Part shown: positions 11,640 to 22,548 of the stretch, piece after piece
How the letters are laid out: every line of letters starts with the position of its first letter
Position numbering within the stretch: position 1 is the first letter of the stretch
Assembly: GCF_020520425.1 (NCBI RefSeq)
Contig: NC_079491.1
Span: 5,071,143 to 5,135,142 of the forward strand
DNA length: 64,000 nt
Origin: Spinacia oleracea
Taxonomy: Eukaryota > Streptophyta > Magnoliopsida > Caryophyllales > Amaranthaceae
Reading direction: 5' to 3'
Translations under genes and position numbers: made by a program
Notes under the pieces: model-generated
Seen by the model: the letters and a program-made list of their open reading frames with translations, nothing else
Told to the model about the DNA's origin: nothing
Database searches by the model: none

Positions 11640-11945
11640 TGTATAATTGTGTAATTCTGTAATTGTGTAATTGTGTAAATGTGTAATGTTGCCGCCGTTC
11701 GCTTTTATTAGGACAACACGCAAGCTTCTCTTATAAAAAGAATTTACTGGAGATTTTTTATTTTTATTTTTATTTTTTATTATTACTTCGTATTTTTTAA
11801 TGCAAAGGAACTAAGAAGATTATAATTGGAAATTAGTCAATGACTTATTTTCCCTTAAAGTTACAAATACATAAAAGTTAGAGGTCGTGCCGTATTAGCA
11901 GTATAAAGATAAATTGTTTTTCTTACGACCTATTACTAGAGCATA
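11640..11945. other. Upstream flank shared by genes A and B
   Basis: From the leader to about 11945 this matches 25672-26000 upstream of copy B, including the stretch 'ggaactaagaagatta'. It marks one edge of the duplicated block. No gene is seen. Confidence 0.6.
11731..11738 (-). promoter_or_regulatory. TATA box of gene A
   Basis: TTTTATAA on the minus strand about 105 bp before the ATG at 11627. The same block (aagcttctcttataaa on the plus strand) is kept in copies B and C, which supports function. Confidence 0.6.
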
Positions 11946-12001
11946 ACATTTATTCGCTATAGATGTTTAGGTCTGATGTTTAAAACTGAAGACACGTAAA
12001 T

Positions 12002-12893
12002 CAGGGACGGATCCACGAATTTAGAAATGGGGGTTCAAAAAAATTTATGATTTATTTTCTAATTTCTCATGTTTGCTCCTTTCGGGGGTTAAAGTTGAGA
12101 GGTGAGTAGTCGAAATATTAAAACATCATAATAAAATATATGTAGGAGGAATATTTTTTTTTGGGTTTTTATAACAATAAAACTCAACACCTAGTCCAAA
12201 TTTCAATATGAATTTAAAATGGAAAAATCGAGTTTTTCATCTTTGAAGGAGATTTACTTTATTATAATAATTGCAACTGAACAAATAGCACACAAAGACA
12301 CTAATAAAAAAAAGGAACATCATTCTTAACGATCATGGGTCATTATGCTATTGTATACGTATGAGGGGATTAATTAAGCCTCTAAGTTTAAGAAGCATGC
12401 AACTATAAGTCTATAAAAGTAGGGTATAAAAATACATTGCTATAGCTAGAAGTAATATTTCTTATGAAAAGTACAAAATCTTTTTGAAGAAAAAATAACA
12501 TTACTATTTTTTTTTAAAAAAAATTTATGTAAAAGCAAAATCATGAACTATAGGAAAAAAAAAAAGAAAAAGAGATGAAGGAAAAAGGAAAAAAAATAAA
12601 CATGAATAATATAGATGATCAACGAAGGACAAGTAAAAGACAAAAAGGAAAAAAAAAAAAAAAATCATATTTAACTTCCTTCTAGGAGGATTCGAACCCA
12701 CACAAAATGTGTAACATAGTAATCAAGCAACCATAATGCTACAAGTATATTTCTTGTACTTAATGTAAGTTAATTAGACATAAATTAACTATTTCAGGTG
12801 CAATTAATTACCCAAATATCAATTTTACAGTTTTTTTCCAAAAATAATGGGGGTCCCTTTGGACCCCACCGGGTCTACATGGGTCCGCCCATG
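12002..12893. mobile_element. hAT element, non-autonomous
   Basis: Termini CAGGGACGGATCCACG and (reverse-complemented) CATGGGCGGACCCATG, with a perfect 8-bp target duplication ACGTAAAT (11994-12001, 12894-12901). The 892-bp interior encodes no transposase. It contains a tRNA-like module on the minus strand (about 12680-12745) with a GGTTCGAATCC box B. Confidence 0.85.
12680..12745 (-). other. tRNA-like module inside hAT element
   Basis: On the minus strand, TAGCATTATGG (box A-like, imperfect) is followed about 40 bp later by GGTTCGAATCC, a perfect Pol III box B. No cloverleaf can be drawn with confidence, so this is a tRNA-derived or SINE-derived fragment rather than a tRNA gene. Confidence 0.45.
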
Positions 12894-13330
12894 ACGTAAA
12901 TTAAGTATTTTAGTGAGCACCCTCTCGCCGCTCCTCTCTCTCCCTCTCCTTTTTCTCTCTTCTCTCTCATATTTTAGGGTTTTAATTTTCTTGGCCGTTT
13001 AGGTCGGAAGTAGTCTAATTTCTTCGGAAATTAGACTATTTCCGACCCTTCTTCTTGTTTTTCATTGTTTTTTCTTGTTTTGGTTTCTTTTCTGTTGATT
13101 TGTTCCCAATTTATTTGAGTTTTTCCTAGATTTTTCTAGGTTCTTGATTCTCATGGATGAGAATTTTTTTAGAGTTTCAATAATTGGGAAGAAGATTTTG
13201 GTTCATACAGGTTTATGATTTATCATCAACTCGTTGATCAGAACAATTCGTTCGCAGATTGCGGAAGACTCTACTTGGAAATATGTGAAATCACCGAAAA
13301 TCACTGCTCGCGTCAAGCTAGAACCGGTGG

Positions 13331-15802
13331 TGTAACGCCCCGACTTCTAAACACCATTAATTAGGTTAATTATCTTTAATTTGCAGCGGAAACCCTAATT
13401 TAGTCGGAGCGTCACTTGCCGTATTTCCCTCGTGGAAAATACAAGGCGACATAACCTTTTTCAATTACTAAATAAACTTTAATAATAAATACTTTTAGCA
13501 TCTGGTTAATATTAGTATTAAAATCTAACTCAAATCATGAGATCAAACTTAGAGTTTAATTAATACATCCCTTTATTACTAATGACATAATTGTCTCTAC
13601 TAAACATCGATCGTGAATTTGATGGTTGCATCCTCACTCTAAGGCATCCCATGATCTTCTTCGTACCTAAAACAAAAGCAACATCGTGAGCCGAGGCCCA
13701 GTAACATACTACCCTAACAGCGTAAACTCATTTCAATTCATTTTATTTACTTTGCAATCAGGGAGAATAGAACATAGTAAAACATTTTCATAAATACAAT
13801 AAAACATCATTTATAACTTGAAACTTTGATAGTTCCCATTATCTTTCTTAAAACCTTCTTTTTACTTGGTAACTGACAAGTTAGCCTTGCGGGACGTCTC
13901 CCACCTTGCGATAGTCCTCAAGGAGCACTCTCCCTTGTTGGACATACGCCCGTACCTAAATAGTTTCTCTTTTAGCTTGCGGTAACCCTCAAGGAGCACT
14001 CTCCCTTGTTGGGTGTCCCGCGGTACGGCGGTACGGCGGTACGTGCACGACCTAGAAATAGTAACCCCACTAACTGCCAGAACCGGTTACACTTTTATTT
14101 ATCATGTTTCGTATCTTATTCGTAACTCATAAACATCATTCTTATAAAATCATTCACAAACACATTTAAATATCATCATTCATAAAACACACTTATAAAC
14201 ATATTTCATATCCCACAATCCTATAAAAACATATCATTATAAACATATTTCATAATCTCATAAAACACATTTCATAAGGGGATTGTGGGTGTTAGCAATA
14301 GATGTTACCTCAACCGTAGTTTATACTTCCTGTTCGATGGATCGTTATTCCTGAGCTCCGAGTTCGATTTCTTTCACAATATTAAATCATTCAATTAGTT
14401 ATTAAACGATTAATATTTTAAAATTAATACTTTATAATAAGTTTATAAATAATTGAATTTACGAATTATAATTTCATAGTTTTAACGAAAATGTTATTAT
14501 TAATCAAAATTTCAATCTAAATTCATATTTCATAAATCGATTTTATACGAATATTATTTAAACCAAAACTCTGCCGAAATATATTTATAATATTATCATT
14601 AAGAATTTATTTAATTGAAATGTTTAAGTAACCGTTTATTTTTACAAAATAATTAGATTGGTAAATAATTGGGCAAAATAACAAAACTCACTTTGGGAAT
14701 TTGGGCCAAGGGAATGTGGGCTTAACTTGAGCAACAAAACAAAGTTCCAATTACTGGAACTCGTTTCCTTTGAGGGAAACAGAACACGAAGGAACAGGGG
14801 ATGGACGAAGAGGAAGGGCGGAGAGAAGGGAGGTGGCGGCTGGATGGCTGATGCTTGGGCGATACGGAGGCGCGAAAGTGCGCCGGTGATGGTGGTTGTG
14901 GGTGCTGCGACAGCGAGAGAAAGGAAGGGGGAGCACGAACAGGGCGAGACAGGGGAGAGAAACAGGGGAGGGGTGTTTCCCGGTCGATTCTGGGCGGCGC
15001 AGCAGCAGCTGCCGGGTCTTGTGAGGCGGAGGTGGGTATAGAAAGTGGTGCGGTGGCCTGGGTGTGGTGGTTTCGTGGCTGGGTGGTGCGGCAGCGGCGA
15101 AGAAAGAGGGAGGCAGAGGTGTGCGTGAGAGGGAAGAGCAGGGGAGTGAGCAAAGAGGGACAGGGGAGAGCGAAGAGGGCGGAGGGGATGGTGGTTGGTG
15201 CGTGGTTGAGATGGTGGTGCTGGGCAGCAGATAATGGTGGTGGTGGACGGTGGTTGTCACGGTGGTTTCAGTGATGGTGGTGATTGATTGCTTGAATCAG
15301 AGAAGAGAGAAAAAGAAGTGGAATTGGTCTCTTGTTTTTGCAAATGGAAATTCTGAAATTGTTGAATTTGTAAAGGATTGAAGTGGAAGAAGCAAACTTG
15401 ATTTTTGTTTTGAATGGAGACTGAAATGAAGGAAGAAGGAAGGAAGGAAATTTCCTCCTTACTTTGTACGTGGGGAGCAAGGAAGAGAAGAAAGGGAAAT
15501 GGAATCTTGGTGCTCCAAGGGCATTTTCGTAATTTCACATGGTTGGCTAAAATTCAGAAATTCTGTTTCTATTTTTGGAAATTACTAAAAATAGAAATGT
15601 TAAATTAAAACAAAGTCTCGTAAAATATATCGTTAACGAAAAATAAATAAATTTTCGTTTATAAATTTATCGTTTAAAATAAATCGTAAAATCGTTTAAA
15701 ATAACGAAATTTTTAAATTATTTCTAATAATTAAAACGAAATTACGTTAATACAATATTATTAATTTTAATAAATCGAGTTTAAAAATTTCGGGGTATTA
15801 CA
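13331..15802 (-). repeat. 3' LTR of the gag-only retroelement
   Basis: 2,472 bp, the same length as its partner. A G-rich, purine-biased block (about 14770-15260) makes long open frames in several phases, but these read as low-complexity Pro/Ser/His or Gly/Arg strings and are not genes. Confidence 0.9.
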
Positions 15803-16604
15803 TTCTTACCCCCTTAGAAAAAGTTTCGTCCTCGAAACTTGAATTGATTGTTGAAAGTCGAATATATTTGAATAAAAGTACGAGATTTTATTTTAAAACC
15901 AAGATCTCACGATTTCATTCCAGTTCCGACAATGTCTAGCTTACATTCCGCCATCTTCTTTAATGACTCCGCTTCAACTCAAGACCTAGAATCGAAGAGT
16001 AAAGAATACAAAAGGGGCAAAATTATATATCGACCCTTAATCGTCATTAAGGTCAATTACATTCTGCCAGCATCTTTCGTACCTCCACTTTACTTCATAA
16101 AATAGGATCGAGGAGCAAAGAACATAAAAGGGGCAAACTTGTTAGCTTAGACTAGGCTCCCATTTTACTTTGTGATATCTTGTTTGAAAATATTTTTCTT
16201 ACCAAAAATAGTAATATTTAATGCAAAATTTATGACTTTGAAAATGAGAATAAATATTTATCTAACAATTGCAATACTCAAATAATTTGTAAAAGTCATT
16301 TATTATAACAATCTCATACTCTGAGCTCAGGAGAACCTCCATCGAAGACGACTTTCATACGTAACGATTTGTTATTACCAATACAATCATGTCAGCATAA
16401 ACATAATTCATAAAGCATATCTTAAACACATAATTCTTTAATTGAAAATTTCATACATAAGCATAACATTCATATAACTAATGATGGTAATACATCTTAG
16501 TTTGATACTTGATTAACGCATATTACTTTCAAAATTTCCATCATTTAGTTTAGACTATTTCTTCTAGATGTTCGATCACGCGTTTTCAAAAGATCATTCA
16601 TTCT

Positions 16605-17783
16605 TTACTCCATAGTAGCGAAGTCGTCATTGTCATTTGCGTCATCGCCTTTTCCTTGCATTAAAAACACTCTTCCATTCGAAGTTGCTCCACGTGGGGG
16701 ATTACGGTTGAAATTTGTAGTGCCACCATTTCCTTTGTTTTCATCGTTTCTCCTATCACCTTGCTCTCGATGTATTTGAGGACAATCTCTGATTTGGTGA
16801 TCTTTGCTACCACATTTGAAGCAATCTCGCGTACCAATTCGACATTCTTTCTCAGTATGGTTCCATCTTCCACACTTGGCGCATCCACGATTCTTGTTGA
16901 AGCTTTGGTTTCCGTTATTCCCTCCTTGATAGCTGACATTGACATTTTGTTTCTTATTGTTCGGTTGATTTTCTTCGAAGCTCCCTTTTCGTTTTCCATA
17001 TGTTTCTTCTCGAAGCTTGATAATTCTTTCGACGTTAATTGCTCGATCGTACAACTCTTGGAAAGTGGAAATTCTAGAACTTGAAAGACGATCACGGATC
17101 TCAATGCTTAATCCTCCTTCAAATCGATTCATCCTTTGCCTATCAGTAGTCACCAGGTCAGGGGCAAATCGAGCAAGCTCATTGAATTTCACTGCATATT
17201 CTAGAACATTTTTCTTTCCTTGACTCAATTTGATAAATTCCGATTCCATTTGCATTTGTAGAGAATAGGGATAAAATTGTTCCCGCATAGCTTCCGTCAG
17301 TTTTTCCCAACCAAAACCAGGCTCATTTTGGATTCCTTTAACACTTTTCCACCACAGGTTGGCTTGTCCTTTCAAGTAAAAGACAGCATAGTTGACCTTC
17401 CATTTCTCGGGGCATTGAGTTGCATCAAATAACTTCTCCATATCGCTAATCCATTCCTCAAATTCAGTAGGGTCTGGCTTGCCATCATAGGTAGGGGGTT
17501 TATGAGAAGCGAACTTCTTGAACATGTTGGAGCATTCTTCTTGCTCTGACCTTGGCTTTTGACGATTTCCTTGCAGAAGTTCCGACATTATCAATCTCAT
17601 TAAATCCATTCGATTATCGCTTGTTTCTCCTGGAGTGTCCCCGAAAATGGGATCCTTGCGCAATTCTTCAATTCTTTCTTGCATTCCTCCCAGCGCTAAT
17701 ACAGATTTGTGATTACCATTGCCATCGTTAACATCGTTATCGTTTCTAGTGCCGTCAATAGGAATATTTCCGCTTGAAGTCAT
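16605..17783 (-). CDS. Retrotransposon Gag
   Basis: 392 aa with the plant retrotransposon Gag domain in the middle (a KPDPTEFEEWI...LKGQANLWWKSV pattern, about residues 100-215) and two CCHC zinc knuckles near the C-terminus (CAKCGRWNHTEKEC and CFKCGSKDHQIRDC). It packages element RNA into virus-like particles in related elements. It is the only element gene I recognise between the LTRs. Confidence 0.85.
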   Translation of the reverse strand: MTSSGNIPIDGTRNDNDVNDGNGNHKSVLALGGMQERIEELRKDPIFGDTPGETSDNRMDLMRLIMSELLQGNRQKPRSEQEECSNMFKKFASHKPPTYDGKPDPTEFEEWISDMEKLFDATQCPEKWKVNYAVFYLKGQANLWWKSVKGIQNEPGFGWEKLTEAMREQFYPYSLQMQMESEFIKLSQGKKNVLEYAVKFNELARFAPDLVTTDRQRMNRFEGGLSIEIRDRLSSSRISTFQELYDRAINVERIIKLREETYGKRKGSFEENQPNNKKQNVNVSYQGGNNGNQSFNKNRGCAKCGRWNHTEKECRIGTRDCFKCGSKDHQIRDCPQIHREQGDRRNDENKGNGGTTNFNRNPPRGATSNGRVFLMQGKGDDANDNDDFATME

Positions 17784-18057
17784 CGCCGATCTGATCGCAA
17801 GGATACAACACTTCAGATAATCTTTTCTTCTTGAAATTAGACTAAGAAATTCTGCAAATCATAATAAAGAAAACATTCCCGTTGCGTTCCCCGTCCTATC
17901 ACTCACACTCATTTCATTTTAACTTAGCATGATTTTAACTTATTCTTTTTACTCATTCCTTAAAATTCTTGCTTAAAACCTAGTAAATTTTTATTTCGTG
18001 CAAAACCCGTAAAGTTTAGCACTTATGGTCGCAGAACCTTGGCTCTGAATACCAAAC

Positions 18058-20529
18058 TGTAACGCCCCGACTTCTAAACACCATTAATTAGGTTAATTAT
18101 CTTTAATTTGCAGCGGAAACCCTAATTTAGTCGGAGCGTCACTTGCCGTATTTCCCTCGTGGAAAATACAAGGCGACATAACCTTTTTCAATTACTAAAT
18201 AAACTTTAATAATAAATACTTTTAGCATCTGGTTAATATTAGTATTAAAATCTAACTCAAATCATGAGATCAAACTTAGAGTTTAATTAATACATCCCTT
18301 TATTACTAATGACATAATTGTCTCTACTAAACATCGATCGTGAATTTGATGGTTGCATCCTCACTCTAAGGCATCCCATGATCTTCTTCGTACCTAAAAC
18401 AAAAGCAACATCGTGAGCCGAGGCCCAGTAACATACTACCCTAACAGCGTAAACTCATTTCAATTCATTTTATTTACTTTGCAATCAGGGAGAATAGAAC
18501 ATAGTAAAACATTTTCATAAATACAATAAAACATCATTTATAACTTGAAACTTTGATAGTTCCCATTATCTTTCTTAAAACCTTCTTTTTACTTGGTAAC
18601 TGACAAGTTAGCCTTGCGGGACGTCTCCCACCTTGCGATAGTCCTCAAGGAGCACTCTCCCTTGTTGGACATACGCCCGTACCTAAATAGTTTCTCTTTT
18701 AGCTTGCGGTAACCCTCAAGGAGCACTCTCCCTTGTTGGGTGTCCCGCGGTACGGCGGTACGGCGGTACGTGCACGACCTAGAAATAGTAACCCCACTAA
18801 CTGCCAGAACCGGTTACACTTTTATTTATCATGTTTCGTATCTTATTCGTAACTCATAAACATCATTCTTATAAAATCATTCACAAACACATTTAAATAT
18901 CATCATTCATAAAACACACTTATAAACATATTTCATATCCCACAATCCTATAAAAACATATCATTATAAACATATTTCATAATCTCATAAAACACATTTC
19001 ATAAGGGGATTGTGGGTGTTAGCAATAGATGTTACCTCAACCGTAGTTTATACTTCCTGTTCGATGGATCGTTATTCCTGAGCTCCGAGTTCGATTTCTT
19101 TCACAATATTAAATCATTCAATTAGTTATTAAACGATTAATATTTTAAAATTAATACTTTATAATAAGTTTATAAATAATTGAATTTACGAATTATAATT
19201 TCATAGTTTTAACGAAAATGTTATTATTAATCAAAATTTCAATCTAAATTCATATTTCATAAATCGATTTTATACGAATATTATTTAAACCAAAACTCTG
19301 CCGAAATATATTTATAATATTATCATTAAGAATTTATTTAATTGAAATGTTTAAGTAACCGTTTATTTTTACAAAATAATTAGATTGGTAAATAATTGGG
19401 CAAAATAACAAAACTCACTTTGGGAATTTGGGCCAAGGGAATGTGGGCTTAACTTGAGCAACAAAACAAAGTTCCAATTACTGGAACTCGTTTCCTTTGA
19501 GGGAAACAGAACACAAAGGAACAGGGGACGGACGAAGAGGAAGGGCGGAGAGAAGGGAGGTGGCGGCTGGATGGCTGATGCCTGGGCGATACGGAGGCGC
19601 GAAAGTGCGCCGGTGATGGTGGTTGTGGGTGATGCGACAGCGAGAGAAAGGAAGGGGGAGCACGAACAGGGCGAGACAGGGGAGAGAAACAGGGGAGGGG
19701 TGTTTCCCGGTCGATTCTGGGCGGCGCAGCAGCAGCTGCCGGGTCTTGTGAGGCGGAGGTGGGTATAGAAAGTGGTGTGGTGGCCTAGGTGTGGTGGTTT
19801 CGTGGCTGGGTGGTGCGGCAGCGGCGAAGAAAGAGGGAGGCAGAGGTGTGCGTGAGAGGGAAGAGCAGGGGAGTGAGCAAAGAGGGACAGGGGAGAGCGA
19901 AGAGGGCGGAGGGGATGGTGGTTGGTGCGTGGTTGAGATGGTGGTGCTGGGCAGCAGATAATGGTGGTGGTGGACGGTGGTTGTCACGGTGGTTTCAGTG
20001 ATGGTGGTGATTGATTGCTTGAATCAGAGAAGAGAGAAAAAGAAGTGGAATTGGTCTCTTGTTTTTGCAAATGGAAATTCTGAAATTGTTGAATTTGTAA
20101 AGGATTGAAGTGGAAGAAGCAAACTTGATTTTTGTTTTGAATGGAGACTGAAATGAAGGAAGAAGGAAGGAAGGAAATTTCCTCCTTACTTTGTACGTGG
20201 GGAGCAAGGAAGAGAAGAAAGGGAAATGGAATCTTGGTGCTCCAAGGGCATTTTCGTAATTTCACATGGTTGGCTAAAATTCAGAAATTCTGTTTCTATT
20301 TTTGGAAATTACTAAAAATAGAAATGTTTAATTAAAACAAAGTCTCGTAAAATATATCGTTAACGAAAAATAAATAAATTTTCGTTTATAAATTTATCGT
20401 TTAAAATAAATCGTAAAATCGTTTAAAATAACGAAATTTTTAAATTATTTCTAATAATTAAAACGAAATTACGTTAATACAATATTATTAATTTTAATAA
20501 ATCGAGTTTAAAAATTTCGGGGTATTACA
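18058..20529 (-). repeat. 5' LTR of the gag-only retroelement
   Basis: 2,472 bp and nearly identical to 13331-15802. It ends at the GGTGG target duplication, beyond which the interrupted poly-A retroelement resumes. Confidence 0.9.
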
Positions 20530-20693
20530 GGTGGAGTACGAGATGTGATTTAGAATGCAGAATAGTAATTGTTTTGATTGTAACAGTTATGTATTTTCTT
20601 TGAATCTGTATCATTGTATATGCCGTATAACTTATTATTAATGGATATTGTTATTCCCCGTCAAAAAAAAAAAAAAAATGTTTACAACTAAAG

Positions 20694-21840
20694 CCATGGA
20701 TAAGATATGTCGGTATGCCATTATGTCACGAGCTATGAATCTCACGTCACACATTTGTAATCAATTAAAGGTGTTGAGGAATTAGTTTCTCTAATTAATT
20801 TTGTTTTAAAGAGGCCCAAAGTCAAAGTTTAAAGTTTACCCGGCCCTTTGTTAAATTATATGATTGAGTGGTAAGCCCAACACCCATTATCCGACCCATT
20901 AGCCTTTTTAATGAACGGACAATTATATACGGAGTAGTGATTATTAAATCGTCTTTTTAAAGTCCTCATTTTATTCAAAACTTGTGATTTTAGTGAGAAT
21001 ATATATGATGTATATAGAGGTGGCAGTTGAAAGTTGAAAAAATATATAAATTATATAGTGAATTAATATTCAATAAGAAGGATATGAAGTTGTAAATAAT
21101 TCATATTTCAACCAACGAAAGGAAAATTTGAAAAAATAATTTATTGATGAAAGATTGGGTGACACATGTCAACTAATCATCTATGATTTTACTTTTTAAA
21201 TAACATGTATAAATGTGTGGTCGTGTGGGATAGGTTATAAATCTCACCTAAGGATGTCAGTGGGGCGGGTTTTACGGGAGACCCGCCCCGCATTGACCCC
21301 AAGTAGGTGGGGATGGAGGTAGGTTTGGCAGGTAAAGGGACGGGGATGGGTCCAAATTAAATCAAGTCAGTTATCTTCTTAATTAACATATACTAACCAG
21401 AAACTCAAAAATAAACAACCCCTTAAAACAAGAGCCAGGCAAACAAGAAAAATCCCATTTTGAGTACTCAATACTCTCTAGTCTGTACAAGAAGTAACTG
21501 TGAATATAGGCACAAGTATCTGTTAGTCTGTTACAGACACTGATGAATGTATTCTTGACAGTCCAAAGAGGCAAGAGGAAGCAAAGTGACATATAAGTAA
21601 TAAAGTCAAGAGTTGACAATATGGCATCATCACTCTACTTTCAACAACCCTTCAGCTGCATAGGTGCACTACTTATCAACATACAGAACACTTCCTACTC
21701 CAAAAATGAAAATAGCAGGAAGATAAATTCTGGAACATGATTACGAACCATAGCTGACAGGATATAACTTTAGCAGAAAAAAGAGTCGAACAATCATAAT
21801 TTGAACAAATAAAGGTCTCTGTATTTTCGACATATTCAAA
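20694..21840. other. Intergenic, with a GC-rich transposon scrap
   Basis: No gene supported. At 21257-21355 a GC-rich stretch (gtggggcgggttt..., gacccgccccg) resembles a hAT-like terminus of the GGGTCGGG type but has no partner. One TACGGAGTA lies at 20928. Confidence 0.4.
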
Positions 21841-22065
21841 TCACTGTACTAAAGACGCACCATTGAACTGTTGATAAACATCAATTGCCATTTTCCCTAC
21901 TATCGAAAGCGGTAACTCAACCTGTAATTCATTCAAATGCTTCTCTTTACACTTTATGGCCTGTTCACACAAATAGCAAAAGGTATACAAACACAAGAAT
22001 CTGAGTACTAAACAGTAAACAACATGCCCAAGAACAGTAAACAACTTCCTCAAAACCCCAATCAC
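21841..22065 (-). other. Possible exon pair of an unknown gene fragment
   Basis: On the minus strand, an acceptor-like TTTGTGTGAACAG precedes AIKCKEKHLNELQ, followed in frame by VELPLSIVGKMAIDVYQQF and a stop at 21841. The block looks codon-like and could be the 3' end of a gene whose 5' part is lost at about 22200, where a piece of the phosphatase gene begins. I do not recognise it. Confidence 0.25.
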
Positions 22066-22199
22066 TCTATTTTAATCATCACGCACTCAATCAGGAAACA
22101 CCCAAATAAAAAGGGGGAAACCCCTTAAAATCAACAAATTATAAACCCTAATTTAACAACAACAACAACAACAACAACAACAAAAGAAATCAGAAAACA

Positions 22200-22246
22200 A
22201 GATGTTAACATGAAGATGTTGACAGAAAACAAGAAGCTTCACTTAG
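22200..22246 (+). pseudogene. Fragment of the CTD phosphatase gene
   Basis: About 45 bp (gatgttaacatgaag...aagcttcacttagtt) match the phosphatase coding sequence at 5566-5612 with only a few differences, corresponding to residues about 50-65. The match ends abruptly on both sides. It lies just beyond the 3' end of gene B, as the full gene lies beyond gene A, so it is probably a remnant of the same block duplication. Confidence 0.65.
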
Positions 22247-22548
22247 TTAAGGAAAGCAATAGATGTCTGAAATCGTGATTTACAAGCACGTATAATGTCA
22301 GTTACAGTACTTGAGAATCTGTATATCCAGTTAAAACCGGCCACATGTACTAGAAGCTTAGAGTTACATTACTTGCATCCCTAAGGTCTAAGCTACATTA
22401 CTCAGCTCCAAGTTAAGCTACAAAGACCAGTACTCTTTCTCGTTATTCACAAAGTTTCCTACAATTATTACAAACTCACAGCATAGCCAAAACAAATCCG
22501 ATAAGTGGAACATAATTTCTGAAACCAACACGCGAGTACAGCTTATGA

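Larger units (their letters stand above)
13331..20529 (-). mobile_element. Young LTR retrotransposon, Ty3/gypsy-like, gag only
   Basis: A 7,199-bp element in minus orientation with a perfect 5-bp target duplication GGTGG (13326-13330, 20530-20534). Two 2,472-bp LTRs begin TGTAATACCCCG and end GGGCGTTACA (minus reading). A primer-binding site resembling initiator tRNA-Met (TTGGTATTCAGAGCC) lies next to the 5' LTR at about 18043-18057, and a purine-rich tract at 15803-15820. The interior (15803-18057) holds gag; I see no pol region, so it would depend on a relative for movement. The two LTRs differ at about 7 positions by eye (about 0.3%), so it is very recent. Ty3/gypsy chromovirus (Tekay/Del-like) placement is inferred from gag and tract style. 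Confidence 0.85.
11992..20678 (+). mobile_element. Short poly-A retroelement split by two insertions
   Basis: Removing the hAT and LTR elements leaves about 583 bp (11992-12001, 12902-13330, 20535-20678). This has a CT-rich leader, a small ORF starting ATGGATGAG near 13153, and a 16-17 bp poly-A tail at 20662-20678. A 15-bp imperfect target duplication flanks it: TGTTTAAAACTGAAG (11977-11991) and TGTTTACAACTAAAG (20679-20693), two mismatches. Tail and duplication mean insertion by LINE machinery. It may be an internally deleted LINE, a SINE-like element or a processed transcript; I cannot tell which. Confidence 0.6.

Noticed and set aside
14722-15538. Several long overlapping open frames on both strands
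   Set aside because: They lie inside an LTR, are repeated in the other LTR (19454-20265), and read as low-complexity strings created by G-rich sequence.
16661-17223. Open frames overlapping gag on both strands
   Set aside because: Shadows of the Gag reading frame; no domain or codon pattern of their own.
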